DNA of 64,000 bases, from positions 1,674,001 through 1,738,000 of the forward strand of contig NZ_JAFCJS010000001.1 in assembly GCF_018130825.1 (NCBI RefSeq), read 5' to 3'. Numbering within the stretch: position 1 is the first letter of the stretch; the number at the start of each line of letters is the position of its first letter. Position numbers and translations under genes: made by a program. This DNA is from Bradyrhizobium liaoningense. GTDB lineage: Bacteria > Pseudomonadota > Alphaproteobacteria > Rhizobiales > Xanthobacteraceae. The notes beneath the pieces were generated by a model. It saw only the letters and a list, made by a program, of their open reading frames with translations, had not been told where the DNA came from and did no database searches. Positions 18,244 to 28,771 of this stretch are shown here, piece by piece.

Positions 18244-19476
18244 CTAGCCGCTGAGGATGCGCCGGCAGGCGTCGACGAAGACCTGCGCGCCGGTGACGAT
18301 ATCGGCATCGGCGGTATTCTCGGTCCAGTGATGGCTGATGCCGCCGATCGACGGCACGAACAGCATGCCGGCCGGCATGACAGTCGCGAGCATCTGCGCA
18401 TCGTGGCCGGCGCCGCTGGGCATGCGGATGGAGCGTCCGTCGGCAAGAGCCTTGCTCGCAGCTTCGATCGCGTCCTGGAAGCCGGCGTTCATCATCGCGG
18501 GCGCGCCGGTGCGAATCTTCTCCACGGTGACGGTGCAGGGGCCCTTCGCATTGGCTTCATCCGCGATGGTCCGCAGCAGCTCCTCCAGCCGTGCGATGAC
18601 GGCGGGATTGTCATCGCGGATCTGAAACAGCATCTCGGCGCCGCCCGGGATGATGCTCGGCGCGCCCGGCTCGAGCGTGATGCGGCCGGTGGTCCACACC
18701 GTGCGCGGACCGCATGCGGCCGGAAAACGTTCGTCGATCGCGACGCAGAACTTCGCCAGCGCGAGACCGGCGTCCTTGCGCACGGCCATCCGCGTGGTGC
18801 CGGCGTGGTTCTGCTCGCCGCTGAAATTGATCCGGTATTGCCAGATGCCGACGATCGAGGTCACGACACCAACCGCAAGATGGCTGCTCTCGAGTGTGTC
18901 GCCTTGCTCGATATGCGCCTCCAGATACCCGACGTGCCGGCCCGGCTCGACGGCGACACGTGCTCGCCCCGAGAGCCCCATCTCGGCGAGGGCATCACGC
19001 ATGGCGCGACCGCCGGTGCGATCGCGCGCGGCGTCGATTTCAGCCTCAGACACTTGCCCCACATAGGAGCGCGAGCCGAGAAAGCTACCAAAATGTCCTT
19101 CCTCGTCGCACCAGGCGGCGACTTCGACAGCGCCCTTCACCGAGGGATCGGTATTGAGTACGCGGGCAGCTTCGAGCGCATAGATGACGCCGAGCGGGCC
19201 ATCAAGCCAGCCGGCGTAGTTCTGGCTCTCCAGATGCGAGCCTGCCAGCAGCTTCGGCCCGGGCTTCGTGCTCGCCCCGAACACATTGCCGATGCCGTCG
19301 ATCGCAGCCGAGAGGCCCGCGCCGGGCAGCTTCTGAACCAGCCAGTCCAGCGATTGTCGGTGCGGCTCGGAGAAGGTCGGCTTGTGCACGCCGGTCTTGT
19401 AGGCGCCGATGGCGCGCAACGCATTGAGGTCGGCGAGGACGCGCTCGCCATTGGCGTGGGATTGAGTGTCAGGCAT
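18244..19476 (-). CDS. M20-family amidohydrolase (N-carbamoyl-amino-acid hydrolase / allantoate amidohydrolase type)
   Basis: A 410-residue dinuclear metallohydrolase of the hydantoinase/carbamoylase amidase group. Visible metal and substrate motifs are GSHLES...AGWLDG (the usual H-x-D appears as H-x-E), WCDEEG, HIEQGDTLE, NHAGTTRM and the C-terminal SGAGHDAQ and HHWTE. Such enzymes split N-carbamoyl amino acids, allantoate or beta-ureidopropionate. ATG 19476 overlaps the ABC ATPase gene by eight bases. Because the cluster lacks hutG, this hydrolase is a candidate for an amide-splitting step in histidine breakdown, but that is speculative. Confidence 0.88.
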   Translation of the reverse strand: MPDTQSHANGERVLADLNALRAIGAYKTGVHKPTFSEPHRQSLDWLVQKLPGAGLSAAIDGIGNVFGASTKPGPKLLAGSHLESQNYAGWLDGPLGVIYALEAARVLNTDPSVKGAVEVAAWCDEEGHFGSFLGSRSYVGQVSEAEIDAARDRTGGRAMRDALAEMGLSGRARVAVEPGRHVGYLEAHIEQGDTLESSHLAVGVVTSIVGIWQYRINFSGEQNHAGTTRMAVRKDAGLALAKFCVAIDERFPAACGPRTVWTTGRITLEPGAPSIIPGGAEMLFQIRDDNPAVIARLEELLRTIADEANAKGPCTVTVEKIRTGAPAMMNAGFQDAIEAASKALADGRSIRMPSGAGHDAQMLATVMPAGMLFVPSIGGISHHWTENTADADIVTGAQVFVDACRRILSG

Positions 19477-20254
19477 GTTCGGCAACCTTCAGCGCCTCGG
19501 TGCGGATCTCCTCGACCAGCCGCTCCTTGAGCTGGACGAATTCGGGCGTCGTCTTGATCTTGTACGAGCGTGGATGCGGCAGGTCCACGGTAATCTCGGC
19601 CTTGATGCGGCCGGGACGGGCGCTCATGACGATGACGCGGCTGCCGAGGAAGATCGCCTCCTCGATGTCGTGGGTCACGAACAGCACGGTCTTCTGATCG
19701 CGCTCCCAGATCCCGAGCAGCATTTCCTGCATCAGGGCGCGGGTCTGATTGTCGAGTGCGCCGAAGGGCTCGTCGAGCAGCAGGATTTTTGGATCATTGG
19801 CGAGCGCACGCGCGATCGCCGTGCGCTGCTGCATGCCGCCGGAGAGCTGCTTGGGCCAGTGGTTCTCGAAGCCGGACAGCCCGACCTGACGGATGAAGGC
19901 ATCCGCGATCTTGTTCCGCTCCGCTTCGGACACGCCGCGTTCGCGCAGGCCGAAAGCGATGTTCTCGCGCACGGTCAGCCAGGGGAACAGCGTGTAGGAC
20001 TGGAACACCATGCCGCGATCGGCGCCCGGACCGGTCACCTCGCGCCCGTCGAGCGTGACGCGTCCGCCGGTCGGGCGGTCAAGGCCCGCGACGATGCGCA
20101 GCAGCGTGGACTTGCCGCAGCCGGACGGGCCGAGGATGGTGACGAAGTCGTTGTTACCGATGGTGAGGTCTGTTGGCTCCAGCGCCCGGGTCGGCGCGTT
20201 GCCGTGGCGTGCGGGGAAGGTGCGCGAGACCTGTTCGACCTTGAGGATCGTCAT
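19469..20254 (-). CDS. ABC transporter ATP-binding protein (NitT/TauT type)
   Basis: A 261-residue ATPase: Walker [11 protein letters not shown]-loop FQSYTLFPW, signature [15 protein letters not shown], Walker [14 protein letters not shown]-loop VTHDIEEA. This pattern is that of SsuB/TauB/NrtD-type importers. ATG 20254 overlaps the permease stop (ATGA) with GGAGG six bases before it. It forms an importer with the two genes upstream on the same strand. Confidence 0.93.
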   Translation of the reverse strand: MTILKVEQVSRTFPARHGNAPTRALEPTDLTIGNNDFVTILGPSGCGKSTLLRIVAGLDRPTGGRVTLDGREVTGPGADRGMVFQSYTLFPWLTVRENIAFGLRERGVSEAERNKIADAFIRQVGLSGFENHWPKQLSGGMQQRTAIARALANDPKILLLDEPFGALDNQTRALMQEMLLGIWERDQKTVLFVTHDIEEAIFLGSRVIVMSARPGRIKAEITVDLPHPRSYKIKTTPEFVQLKERLVEEIRTEALKVAEHA

Positions 20255-21027
20255 GCGAGCCTCCACGGGAACAGCCAGGCGTTGAACGCCTTGAACAGGA
20301 AGTCGGAGACGAGCCCGATCAGCCCGATCACGATGATGCCGAAGATGATCTGGCCGGTGTTGAGCAGGGCCTGGCTGTCGGTGATCATGTGGCCGATGCC
20401 GGAGGACGAGCCGATTAGCTCGGCGACGATGACATAGGTCCAGGCCCAGCCCAGCACCAACCGCAGGATCTCCGCAATCTCGGGCGCGGAGGAGGGCAGC
20501 AGCACGCGACGGATGATGCCGCGGTCCCTGGCGCCCAGCGTATAGGCCGCTTCGACCAGATCGCGCCGCGTGGCGCCGACGGTCACCGCGACCATCAGGA
20601 TGACCTGGAACACCGAGCCGATGAAGATGACGAGCAGCTTCTGCAGCTCACCGATGCCGGCCCACAGGATCAACAGTGGAATGAAGGCGGAGGCGGGCAG
20701 GTAGCGCGCGAAGGAGACGAACGGTTCGAGGAACGCTTCGATCGGCTTGTAGGCGCCCATCAGCACACCAAGCGGCACCGCGATGATCGCCGCGAGCGCG
20801 AAGCCCCCGACGACGCGCCAGATCGTCATACCGATGTCGTAGACGAAACCCTGCTTGGCCAAGAGGTCGTAACCTTCCTGCACCATGGTCAGCGGGTTGG
20901 CGAGGAAGGTCTTCGACACATGGCCGCCGAAGGTCGCCCACGACCAGAGGGCAACGAACAGCACGAAGAACGCAAGGCCATAGGCAATGCGCTGCCTTGA
21001 AGTCACGGGATCCAGGGGACGCATCAA
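20251..21027 (-). CDS. ABC transporter permease (NitT/TauT type)
   Basis: A 258-residue inner-membrane permease with about six TM helices and the cytoplasmic EAA-type loop (EAAYTLGARDRGIIRRVLLPSSAPEI), typical of SsuC/TauC/ThiX proteins. It is encoded between the binding protein (66-base gap) and the ATPase (four-base overlap). The substrate cannot be read from the sequence; location in the hut cluster points to histidine-related nitrogen compounds. Confidence 0.92.
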   Translation of the reverse strand: MMRPLDPVTSRQRIAYGLAFFVLFVALWSWATFGGHVSKTFLANPLTMVQEGYDLLAKQGFVYDIGMTIWRVVGGFALAAIIAVPLGVLMGAYKPIEAFLEPFVSFARYLPASAFIPLLILWAGIGELQKLLVIFIGSVFQVILMVAVTVGATRRDLVEAAYTLGARDRGIIRRVLLPSSAPEIAEILRLVLGWAWTYVIVAELIGSSSGIGHMITDSQALLNTGQIIFGIIVIGLIGLVSDFLFKAFNAWLFPWRLA

Positions 21028-21093
21028 CTATCTATCCGGGTGGTCGATCAGGCCCGGCCCCGCCTCGCGGCGGGACCGGCAGCTTGTCGGAGC

Positions 21094-22038
21094 TTACTTG
21101 ATGAAGCTGGCGTCGTAGAGGTCTTCGACCTTCGGCGCGGACTTGATGATGCCGATCTCGAGCAGGAGCTCGGCGGCGTCCTTGTTGAAGGTCAGGAAGT
21201 CGCCGGCGAAGAACTTCTGGTTCGCGGCCTTGTCCTGCCAGCGCAGGTACTTTGCCGAGTTGCCGAACTGCTCGCCGGTCTGCTTCACGTCGGCGCCCAT
21301 GATCTCATAGGCCTTGGCCTGGTCCTTGGCGATCATGTCGAGCGCCTCGAAATAGCTGTTGGCGAGGGCCTGCGCGGCCTTCGGATTCTCGCTCAGGAAT
21401 TTCGGCGTGCAGCCGAAGGTGTCCATCACGATCGGGTAGTCCAGCGTGGTCGCGATGATCTTGCCCTTGTCCGGTGCGGCGCGCACGGTCGACAGATACG
21501 GCTCATAGGTCATCGCGGCGTCGTTCTGGCCGGAGACGAAGGCCTGTGCGGCCGCTGCGGGCTCGAGGTTCACGATGGTGACGTCCTTCGTGGTGAGGCC
21601 GTTCTTCTTGAGCATCCAGGCCAGCGCGAAATAGGGCGACGTGCCCGGCGCGGACGCCGCGACCGTCTTGCCCTTCAGATCCTTGATCGCGGCGATGTCG
21701 TTGCGCACGGCCATGCCGTCGGCGCCGTAGCTCTTGTCGAGCTGGAAGATCTGCTTGGTGGCGACGCCGTTGGCGTTCCAGGAGATCCAGGTCTCGACCG
21801 TGGTCGCTGCGCACTGGATGTCGCCGGAGGCAATCGCGAGGTGGCGGTCCTTCTGCGGGATCTTCTTGATCGTGACGTCGAGACCGTTCTTCTTGAAGAT
21901 GCCGGCTTCCTTCGCCAGCGTCAGCGGTGCGAAGCCGGTCCATCCGGAGATGCCGACGCCGACCTTGACGTCGTCGGCGAGCACCGGAGTGGAGGCCGTA
22001 AGGGCAATGATTGTCGCAAATACTTTTGAATTACGCAT
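21094..22038 (-). CDS. ABC transporter periplasmic binding protein (NMT1/SsuA-like)
   Basis: A 314-residue exported protein. Signal peptide MRNSKVFATIIALTASTPVLA, then SGWTGFAPLTLAKEAGIFKKNGLDV, the classical opening of NMT1/THI5-like binding proteins, and later SAPGTSPYFALAWML. ATG 22038 gives a proper signal peptide with GAGGA upstream; an earlier start would add 49 residues of intergenic character. It follows hutC by about 106 bases on the same strand. The closest families bind taurine, sulfonates, nitrate or thiamine precursors. Here a histidine or urocanate derivative is plausible. Confidence 0.9.
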   Translation of the reverse strand: MRNSKVFATIIALTASTPVLADDVKVGVGISGWTGFAPLTLAKEAGIFKKNGLDVTIKKIPQKDRHLAIASGDIQCAATTVETWISWNANGVATKQIFQLDKSYGADGMAVRNDIAAIKDLKGKTVAASAPGTSPYFALAWMLKKNGLTTKDVTIVNLEPAAAAQAFVSGQNDAAMTYEPYLSTVRAAPDKGKIIATTLDYPIVMDTFGCTPKFLSENPKAAQALANSYFEALDMIAKDQAKAYEIMGADVKQTGEQFGNSAKYLRWQDKAANQKFFAGDFLTFNKDAAELLLEIGIIKSAPKVEDLYDASFIK

Positions 22039-22144
22039 GTTTGTCGTCCTCTTGCCGATCGATGGATTGACGTCCTGTTGATCTCTGTCGGTCTGTGGGA
22101 ACCGTTGCCCGAAGCGTTGCACAAATTGTGCCGACATCGTTCTC

Positions 22145-22873
22145 TCAACCTCCCTTGAATCGGGCGACAAGGCGGTGAGAGTCACCGGGATAGAGCAGGC
22201 GCACTGCGGTGATGGTGCGCGCGCTGCGCCAGGTGTAGCGGTCGATCACGAGGCAGGGCGCGCCGACGGCAATGTCGAGCGCTTCCGCCGTGCGATCATC
22301 CGCAACGATGGCGCTGATCGTATGCTCGGCCTCTGTCCATGGGACATGGTGAAGCAGCCAGGAGCCGGGCGGCTCGCGCGAGAAATCGGCGGTCGCCGCA
22401 TGCGGCACGGAGGCGAGATCGATCAGCCTGTCCTCGACCGCGAAGGGCACGTTGTCGGCGCTGTGCCGGCAAGTGATCGCGACCACCTTGCCCGCCTTCT
22501 TGACGCCGAGACGGTCGCGGTCGGCAGCGGTCGCCGCGCGCAGCTTGCGGCCGATCAGCTCGTAGCCGTACGCGCGCCCGAGCGCGGTGATCTCGGCGCG
22601 GATGTCGGCGATCTTGAGCACGGCGGATTGATGCTGCGGCCGTCGCACGAACGAGCCGGCGCGCCGCCGCCGTTCGATCAGGTCGGCCTGGGCGAGTTCC
22701 GACAGCGCCTTGTTGACGGTCATGCGCGAGCAGCCGTAGCGCGCGACCAGCTCGTGCTCGAACGGAATGCGATGCCCGGGCGGCCATTCGCCGGTCAGGA
22801 TACGCTTCTCGATGTCGGCGCGGATGCGCTTGTAGAGCGTCGGCTGGTCGGCTGCGTCTGCGGTGAGGCTCAT
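22145..22873 (-). CDS. hutC: Histidine utilisation repressor HutC (GntR family)
   Basis: A 242-residue GntR/HutC regulator: N-terminal winged helix (LYKRIRADIEKRILTGEWPPGHRIPFEHELVARYGCSRMTVNKALSELAQ) and a C-terminal UTRA ligand domain in which urocanate is the known effector. ATG 22873 overlaps the hutF stop (ATGA). The operator is probably the 20-bp palindrome at 24263-24282 between hutF and hutI, giving autoregulation plus control of both arms of the cluster. Confidence 0.94.
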   Translation of the reverse strand: MSLTADAADQPTLYKRIRADIEKRILTGEWPPGHRIPFEHELVARYGCSRMTVNKALSELAQADLIERRRRAGSFVRRPQHQSAVLKIADIRAEITALGRAYGYELIGRKLRAATAADRDRLGVKKAGKVVAITCRHSADNVPFAVEDRLIDLASVPHAATADFSREPPGSWLLHHVPWTEAEHTISAIVADDRTAEALDIAVGAPCLVIDRYTWRSARTITAVRLLYPGDSHRLVARFKGG

Positions 22874-24228
22874 GCGACGAGCCTCCGCACCGCGGCGTTG
22901 AAGCGCTCGCGCGCGGCCTGACGCAGCTTGTGCCGACCGCCTTCGACCACTTTGTTGCCGCCCGCCCAGACGCAATCGATCGCGCTGCCGCCCGCGGCAA
23001 AGATCCAGCCATCGATGACAGCGTCATGCATACGCCCCGCCAGCGACGGATGCGCGGCGTCGAGCGTGACGATGTCGGCACGCGCGCCGGGCGCGAGGCC
23101 GACCGTCGGCTGCGCCAGCGCCCGCGCGCCGCCGCCAAGCGCATCGTCGAACAGCGTGCGTCCGGTCGAGCGACCTGCGCCGCCGGAGAGGACGTTGCGC
23201 TGGCGGTGCTTCAGCCGCTGGCCGTATTCGAGCTGGCGCAATTCGTCGGCGGCGCCGATCAGCACGTTGGAATCCGTGCCGACGCCGAAACGGCCGCCAG
23301 CGTCGAGAAACTCGCGTGCCGCAAAAATGCCGTCGCCGAGGCTTGCTTCCGTGATCGGGCAGAGGCCGGCAACTGCCCCGGTCCTTGCGAACGCCGCCGC
23401 TTCCTCATCTGTCATGTGGGTCGCATGAATGAGACACCAGCGTTGATCGACGGGAGCGTGTTCCAGCAGCCATTGCACTGGGCGCCGGCCCGACCAGGCC
23501 AGGCAATCCTCGACTTCCTTGACCTGCTCGGCGGCATGGATATGCACCGGCCCGCCCTCGGCGAACGGAATGATCGCGGTCAGTTCGTCCGGTGTCACCG
23601 CGCGCAGGCTGTGCGGCGCGATGCCGATATTGGCGTCCGGCAATGTTGCGATGGCCTTGCGCGAGGCAGTCATCAACGCGGCGAACTGATCGACCGAGCA
23701 GATGAAGCGGCGCTGTCCGGCATGGGGTGCAGCGCCTCCAAATGAGCCATGCGCATAAAAACTCGGCAGCAACGTGAGCGCAATGCCGGAGGCCTCGGCA
23801 GCCTGCGCGATCCGCGCGGCCATCTCAGCGACATCGGCATAGGGCGAACCGTCGCGGTCGTGGTGGAGGTAATGGAATTCGCCGACGCGGGTAAAACCCT
23901 GCTCCAGCATCTCGACATAAAGGAGCGTCGCAACGGCCGCGACATCGTCCGGCGTCATCGCCAGCGCAAAGCGATACATCGTCTCGCGCCAGGTCCAGAA
24001 CGTGTCGGTGGAATCGCCGCGAAGTTCCGCGAGCCCGGCCATGGCGCGCTGGAAGGCGTGGCTGTGCAGGCTCGCAAGTCCCGGAAGCGCGATTTCGTGA
24101 CGCTCGTCGCCGGCGGCCGGCGCCACGCCCGGCGTCACCTCCGCGATCGCGCCGGCGGTGACGACCACCTGCACGTCATTGGCCCAGCCCGAAGGCAGGA
24201 GCGCGGAAGCGAAATGCAGTCGGGACAT
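22870..24228 (-). CDS. hutF: Formimidoylglutamate deiminase
   Basis: A 452-residue amidohydrolase that converts N-formimidoyl-L-glutamate to N-formyl-L-glutamate and ammonia in the five-step histidine pathway. Metal motif LHSHAFQRAMAGLAELRGDSTDTFWTWRE is highly characteristic of HutF; further ligands lie in HIHAAEQVKEV, WCLIHATH and GVGTDSN. It diverges from hutI across a short region (24229-24301) containing the palindromic operator, and is translationally coupled to hutC. Confidence 0.95.
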   Translation of the reverse strand: MSRLHFASALLPSGWANDVQVVVTAGAIAEVTPGVAPAAGDERHEIALPGLASLHSHAFQRAMAGLAELRGDSTDTFWTWRETMYRFALAMTPDDVAAVATLLYVEMLEQGFTRVGEFHYLHHDRDGSPYADVAEMAARIAQAAEASGIALTLLPSFYAHGSFGGAAPHAGQRRFICSVDQFAALMTASRKAIATLPDANIGIAPHSLRAVTPDELTAIIPFAEGGPVHIHAAEQVKEVEDCLAWSGRRPVQWLLEHAPVDQRWCLIHATHMTDEEAAAFARTGAVAGLCPITEASLGDGIFAAREFLDAGGRFGVGTDSNVLIGAADELRQLEYGQRLKHRQRNVLSGGAGRSTGRTLFDDALGGGARALAQPTVGLAPGARADIVTLDAAHPSLAGRMHDAVIDGWIFAAGGSAIDCVWAGGNKVVEGGRHKLRQAARERFNAAVRRLVA

Positions 24229-24262
24229 GATGACACGCCGGCTGGACAGAACCGCCTTACGA

Positions 24263-24282
24263 TTATATGTCTAGACATATAA
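24263..24282. promoter_or_regulatory. Probable HutC operator in the hutF/hutI divergent promoter
   Basis: A perfect 20-bp palindrome: TTATATGTCT followed by its exact complement, core ATGTCTAGACAT. It lies in the 73-base gap between the divergent starts of hutF and hutI, where a GntR-type repressor would block both promoters. GntR proteins commonly recognise GT-N-AC-like palindromes, and GTCTAGAC fits. Assignment to HutC rests on position and symmetry. Confidence 0.8.
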
Positions 24283-24301
24283 GTCAAGCATCCCAGGGCG
24301 A

Positions 24302-25528
24302 ATGGATACCCGCATGGCAGAGCGCTTCGACCGGATCTGGCACAATGCCCGGCTCGCCACGATGCGCGCCGACCGTCCCGATCTCGGCGAGATCGAGGAC
24401 GGGCTCATCGCCGCGCGCGGCGGCCACATCGTCTATGCAGGCGTGAAGGCGGATTTTCCTGTCGATGCGGACGCGATCGATCGGATCGATTGCGAGGGGC
24501 GCTGGATCACTCCGGGCCTCGTCGACTGCCACACCCATCTCGTCTATGGCGGCAATCGCGCGCATGAATTCGAGCTGCGCCTGAAGGGTGCAAGCTACGA
24601 AGAGATCGCCCGCGCCGGCGGCGGGATCGTCTCGACGGTGGCGGCAACGCGCAAGGCGAGCGAAGCCGAGCTCGTTGCGAGTGCGCTACCGCGGCTCGAT
24701 GCACTGATTGGCGAGGGCGCTACTACGGTGGAGATCAAGTCCGGCTACGGCCTCGATACCGAGACCGAGATGCGTCAGCTCGCGGCCGCGCGCAGCCTCG
24801 GCCGTCAGCGGCCGGTCGCGATCCGCACCTCCTTTCTCGGCGCGCATGCGTTGCCGGTGGAGGCCGACGGCGACAAGGACCGTTACATCGATCGCGTCTG
24901 CAAGGAGATGTTGCCCGCCGTCGCCAAGGCGGGCCTTGCCGATGCCGTCGATGCCTTCATGGAAGGGATCGCGTTCTCGGCTGAGCAGACCGCGCTTGTG
25001 TTCGAGGCCGCGAGAGGGCTTGGCCTGCGGGTGAAGCTGCATGCCGACCAGCTGTCGAACCTCGGCGGTGCCGCGCTTGCCGCAAAATACTCCGCATTGT
25101 CGGCCGATCACCTCGAGCATACGGATGAAGCCGGTGCGGCGGCGATGGCGAAAGCCGGAACGGTGGCCGTGCTGCTGCCCGGCGCGTTCTACTTCATTCG
25201 CGAGACGCAGAAGCCGCCGGTCGAGGCGTTCCGCAAGCATGGCGTTCCCATGGCGCTCGCGACCGACTGCAATCCCGGCAGCTCGCCGCTGACCTCGCTC
25301 CTGCTCGCGATGAACATGGGGGCGACACTGTTCCGGATGAATGTGGCCGAGTGCCTTGCCGGCGTCACCCGTGAAGGCGCGCGGGCGCTTGGTGTGCTGG
25401 CCGAGACCGGTACGGTGGAAGCCGGCAAGTGGTGCGACCTCGCGATCTGGGACATCGAGCGGCCCGCCGAGCTCGTCTACCGCATCGGCTTCAATCCGCT
25501 GCATCGGCGGGTGTGGAGGGCACAGTGA
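24302..25528 (+). CDS. hutI: Imidazolonepropionase
   Basis: A 408-residue amidohydrolase catalysing 4-imidazolone-5-propionate to formimidoylglutamate. Motifs: [22 protein letters not shown] (Zn ligands and substrate contact), [32 protein letters not shown] and [10 protein letters not shown]. The ATG at 24302 has AGGG just upstream; ATG 24314 is an alternative. Its stop overlaps the hutH GTG start (GTGA, 25525-25528), so the genes are coupled. Confidence 0.96.
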   Translation: MDTRMAERFDRIWHNARLATMRADRPDLGEIEDGLIAARGGHIVYAGVKADFPVDADAIDRIDCEGRWITPGLVDCHTHLVYGGNRAHEFELRLKGASYEEIARAGGGIVSTVAATRKASEAELVASALPRLDALIGEGATTVEIKSGYGLDTETEMRQLAAARSLGRQRPVAIRTSFLGAHALPVEADGDKDRYIDRVCKEMLPAVAKAGLADAVDAFMEGIAFSAEQTALVFEAARGLGLRVKLHADQLSNLGGAALAAKYSALSADHLEHTDEAGAAAMAKAGTVAVLLPGAFYFIRETQKPPVEAFRKHGVPMALATDCNPGSSPLTSLLLAMNMGATLFRMNVAECLAGVTREGARALGVLAETGTVEAGKWCDLAIWDIERPAELVYRIGFNPLHRRVWRAQ

Positions 25529-27084
25529 CGGAGCAGGGTACAGCGATCGTCGTCAAGCCGGGAGCAGTGAGCCTCGACGATCTCGTGCGCGTGCTCGAAG
25601 GCACCCCTGTCGTCCTCGATCCGTCATTCTGGCCGCGCGTCGAGGCGGCTGCGCAGATCGTTGCGCAGGCCGCGCAGGCCGACGTCCCCGTCTATGGCAT
25701 CAACACCGGCTTCGGGAAGCTCGCATCGAAGCGCATTCCGCCCGATCAGACCACGCTGCTCCAGCGCAACCTCATCGTCTCGCATTGCTGCGGCGTCGGC
25801 CCGGCGACGCCCGAGCCGATCGTGCGGCTGATGATGGCGTTGAAGATCGTCTCGCTCGGGCGCGGCGCCTCCGGTGTCCGGCGCGACGTGATCGAGCAGT
25901 TGCAGGGAATGTTGGCGCGGGGCGTCTATCCGCTGGTGCCGCAGCAGGGCTCGGTCGGCGCCTCCGGCGATCTCGCGCCGCTCGCGCATATGACCGCGGT
26001 GATGATCGGCGAGGGGCAGGCGATCGTTGGCGGGGAAACTGTGTCCGGCAGCGAGGCGCTCACTGCGGCCGGTCTCGCGCCGCTGACCCTCGGGCCCAAG
26101 GAAGGCCTCGCGCTGATCAACGGCACGCAGTTCTCGACCGCCTACGCCATATCGGGCGTGCTGCGTGCATTTCGCCTCGCCCGTGCCGCGCTCGTGACCG
26201 GCGCGCTGTCGGTCGATGCGGCGATGGCGTCGACGGCGCCGTTCCGTCCCGAAATCCAGGCGTTGCGTGGCCATGTCGGCCAGATCGCCGCGGCCGCGAC
26301 CCTGACGGCGCTGCTCGACGGCAGCGACATCCGCCTGTCGCATCTCGAAGGTGACGAGCGGGTGCAGGATCCTTATTGCCTGCGCTGTCAGCCGCAGGTC
26401 GCAGGCGCCGCGCTCGACCTGATCACGCAGGCCGCGCGCACGCTGATCGTCGAGGCCAATGCCGTCACCGACAATCCGCTGGTGCTGGTCGAGACCGGCG
26501 AGATCGTCTCCGGCGGCAATTTCCACGCCGAGCCGGTCGCCTTCGCCGCCGATGCGCTCGCGCTGGCGCTGTCGGAGATTGGCGCGATCAGCGAGCGGCG
26601 CATTGCGACGCTGGTCGATCCTGCGCTCAATTTCGGCCTGCCGCCGTTCCTCACCCCCGATCCCGGCATCAATTCCGGCTTCATGATCGCCGAAGTGACG
26701 GCAGCCGCGCTCTATGCCGAGAACAAGCAGCGCGCGCTCGCCTGCTCGATCGACTCGACGCCGACCAGCGCCAATCAGGAAGACCACGTCTCGATGGCCG
26801 CGCATGCCGCGCGGCGCCTCTCCGACATGGCGGACAATCTCGCCGCCATTTTGGGCATCGAGCTGCTGGTCGCGGCACAGGGCATCACGTTGCGTGCGCC
26901 GCATGCGACCAGCGTGCCGCTGATCGGCGTCATCGCCGCGCTGCGCGAGCAGGTCGCCCCGCTCGGCGCGGACCGCTACATGGCCGGCGATCTCGCCAAG
27001 GCCGCCGCGCTGATCGAAGCCGACGCATTGCCGGCAGCAGCGCTTTCCGCGCTTCAATCCGATCCGTTTCCGCGACTTGATTAA
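25525..27084 (+). CDS. hutH: Histidine ammonia-lyase
   Basis: A 519-residue lyase turning L-histidine into urocanate and ammonia. The Ala-Ser-Gly triad that cyclises to the MIO cofactor is in [15 protein letters not shown]. Other family text: [50 protein letters not shown] [20 protein letters not shown] 25525 is chosen because it overlaps the hutI stop. The hutU start follows 10 bases after its stop. Confidence 0.96.
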   Translation: MTEQGTAIVVKPGAVSLDDLVRVLEGTPVVLDPSFWPRVEAAAQIVAQAAQADVPVYGINTGFGKLASKRIPPDQTTLLQRNLIVSHCCGVGPATPEPIVRLMMALKIVSLGRGASGVRRDVIEQLQGMLARGVYPLVPQQGSVGASGDLAPLAHMTAVMIGEGQAIVGGETVSGSEALTAAGLAPLTLGPKEGLALINGTQFSTAYAISGVLRAFRLARAALVTGALSVDAAMASTAPFRPEIQALRGHVGQIAAAATLTALLDGSDIRLSHLEGDERVQDPYCLRCQPQVAGAALDLITQAARTLIVEANAVTDNPLVLVETGEIVSGGNFHAEPVAFAADALALALSEIGAISERRIATLVDPALNFGLPPFLTPDPGINSGFMIAEVTAAALYAENKQRALACSIDSTPTSANQEDHVSMAAHAARRLSDMADNLAAILGIELLVAAQGITLRAPHATSVPLIGVIAALREQVAPLGADRYMAGDLAKAAALIEADALPAAALSALQSDPFPRLD

Positions 27085-27093
27085 GAGGTCCAC

Positions 27094-28764
27094 ATGAACC
27101 GCCGACTGGACAATGACCGCACCATCCGTGCTCCCCGCGGCAGCGAGATCAGCGCCAAGAGCTGGCTGACGGAAGCGCCCTTGCGCATGCTGATGAACAA
27201 TCTCGATCCTGATGTGGCGGAGCGCCCGAGCGAGCTCGTCGTCTATGGCGGCATCGGCCGCGCCGCGCGCGACTGGGAGAGCTTTGACCGGATCACGGCG
27301 GCCTTGCGCAAGCTCGAAGGCGACCAGACGCTGCTGGTGCAGTCCGGCAAGCCTGTCGGAGTCTTCCGCACTCACTCCGATGCGCCGCGCGTTCTGATCG
27401 CAAACTCCAACATCGTGCCGCACTGGGCGACGCTCGACCATTTCAACGAGCTCGATCGCCAGGGCCTGATGATGTACGGCCAGATGACGGCGGGCTCCTG
27501 GATCTATATCGGCAGCCAGGGCATCGTGCAGGGTACCTACGAGACCTTCGTCGAAGTCGGCCGTCGCCATTATGGCGGCAGCCTTGCCGGCAAATGGATT
27601 CTGACGGCCGGTCTCGGCGGCATGGGCGGGGCGCAGCCGCTGGCCGCGACTATGGCCGGCGCGTCGATGCTCGCGGTCGAATGCCAGCCGAGCCGCATCG
27701 AGATGCGTCTGCGCACCGGCTATCTCGATCGGCAGGCCGCAACGCTCGACGAAGCGCTTGCGATCATGGCGGACGCCGCAAAGACGAAGAAGGCGGTCTC
27801 GGTCGGCCTGCTCGGCAATGCCGCCGAGATTTTCCCGGAGCTGGTGCGCCGCGGCGTCAAGCCCGACATCGTCACCGACCAGACCAGCGCGCATGATCCG
27901 ATCAACGGCTATTTGCCGAAAGGCTGGACGCTGGCCGATTGGGAGGCCAAGCGCGCCTCCGATCCGAAGGCAGTGGAGCGCGCCTCGAAGACGTCGATGG
28001 TCGAGCACGTCCAGGCCATGCTGGATTTCCATGCGCAGGGCATTCCGACGCTCGACTACGGCAACAACATCCGTCAGATGGCGCAGGACATGGGCCTGAA
28101 GAACGCGTTCGATTTCCCCGGCTTCGTTCCCGCCTATATCCGTCCGCTGTTCTGCCGCGGCGTCGGGCCGTTCCGCTGGGCCGCGCTGTCGGGCGATCCC
28201 GAGGACATCTTCAGGACCGACGCCAAGGTCAAGGAGCTGATGCCCGACGACAAGCATCTGCACAACTGGCTCGACATGGCCAAGGAGCGCATCAAGTTCC
28301 AGGGGCTGCCGGCGCGGATCTGCTGGGTCGGCCTCGGCGATCGTCATCGCCTCGGCCTTGCGTTCAACGAGATGGTGGCGCGCGGCGAATTGAAGGCGCC
28401 GATCGTGATCGGCCGCGATCATCTCGACAGCGGCTCGGTGGCCAGCCCCAACCGCGAGACCGAGGCGATGAAGGACGGGTCGGATGCGGTGTCGGACTGG
28501 CCGCTCCTGAACGCGCTGCTCAATTGCGCCAGCGGCGCGACCTGGGTCTCGCTGCACCATGGCGGCGGGGTCGGCATCGGCTATTCGCAGCATGCCGGCA
28601 TGGTGATCGTCGCCGACGGCACGCCGGAAGCGGCGAGGCGCATCGAGCGCGTGCTCTGGAACGATCCTGCCAGCGGCGTCATGCGCCATGCCGACGCGGG
28701 TTACGACATCGCGATCGACTGCGCCCGTGACAAGGGGCTCGATCTGCCGAGCCTTTCGAAGTAG
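27094..28764 (+). CDS. hutU: Urocanate hydratase
   Basis: A 556-residue enzyme, the usual length, adding water to urocanate to give imidazolonepropionate with NAD+ as an electrophilic cofactor. Typical text: [24 protein letters not shown] at the N-terminus, [35 protein letters not shown] (NAD site), QTSAHDP, and [17 protein letters not shown]. It is last in hutI-hutH-hutU; its stop is only 7 bases from that of the convergent GGDEF-EAL gene. No hutG follows. Confidence 0.97.
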   Translation: MNRRLDNDRTIRAPRGSEISAKSWLTEAPLRMLMNNLDPDVAERPSELVVYGGIGRAARDWESFDRITAALRKLEGDQTLLVQSGKPVGVFRTHSDAPRVLIANSNIVPHWATLDHFNELDRQGLMMYGQMTAGSWIYIGSQGIVQGTYETFVEVGRRHYGGSLAGKWILTAGLGGMGGAQPLAATMAGASMLAVECQPSRIEMRLRTGYLDRQAATLDEALAIMADAAKTKKAVSVGLLGNAAEIFPELVRRGVKPDIVTDQTSAHDPINGYLPKGWTLADWEAKRASDPKAVERASKTSMVEHVQAMLDFHAQGIPTLDYGNNIRQMAQDMGLKNAFDFPGFVPAYIRPLFCRGVGPFRWAALSGDPEDIFRTDAKVKELMPDDKHLHNWLDMAKERIKFQGLPARICWVGLGDRHRLGLAFNEMVARGELKAPIVIGRDHLDSGSVASPNRETEAMKDGSDAVSDWPLLNALLNCASGATWVSLHHGGGVGIGYSQHAGMVIVADGTPEAARRIERVLWNDPASGVMRHADAGYDIAIDCARDKGLDLPSLSK

Positions 28765-28771
28765 CCGCGCC

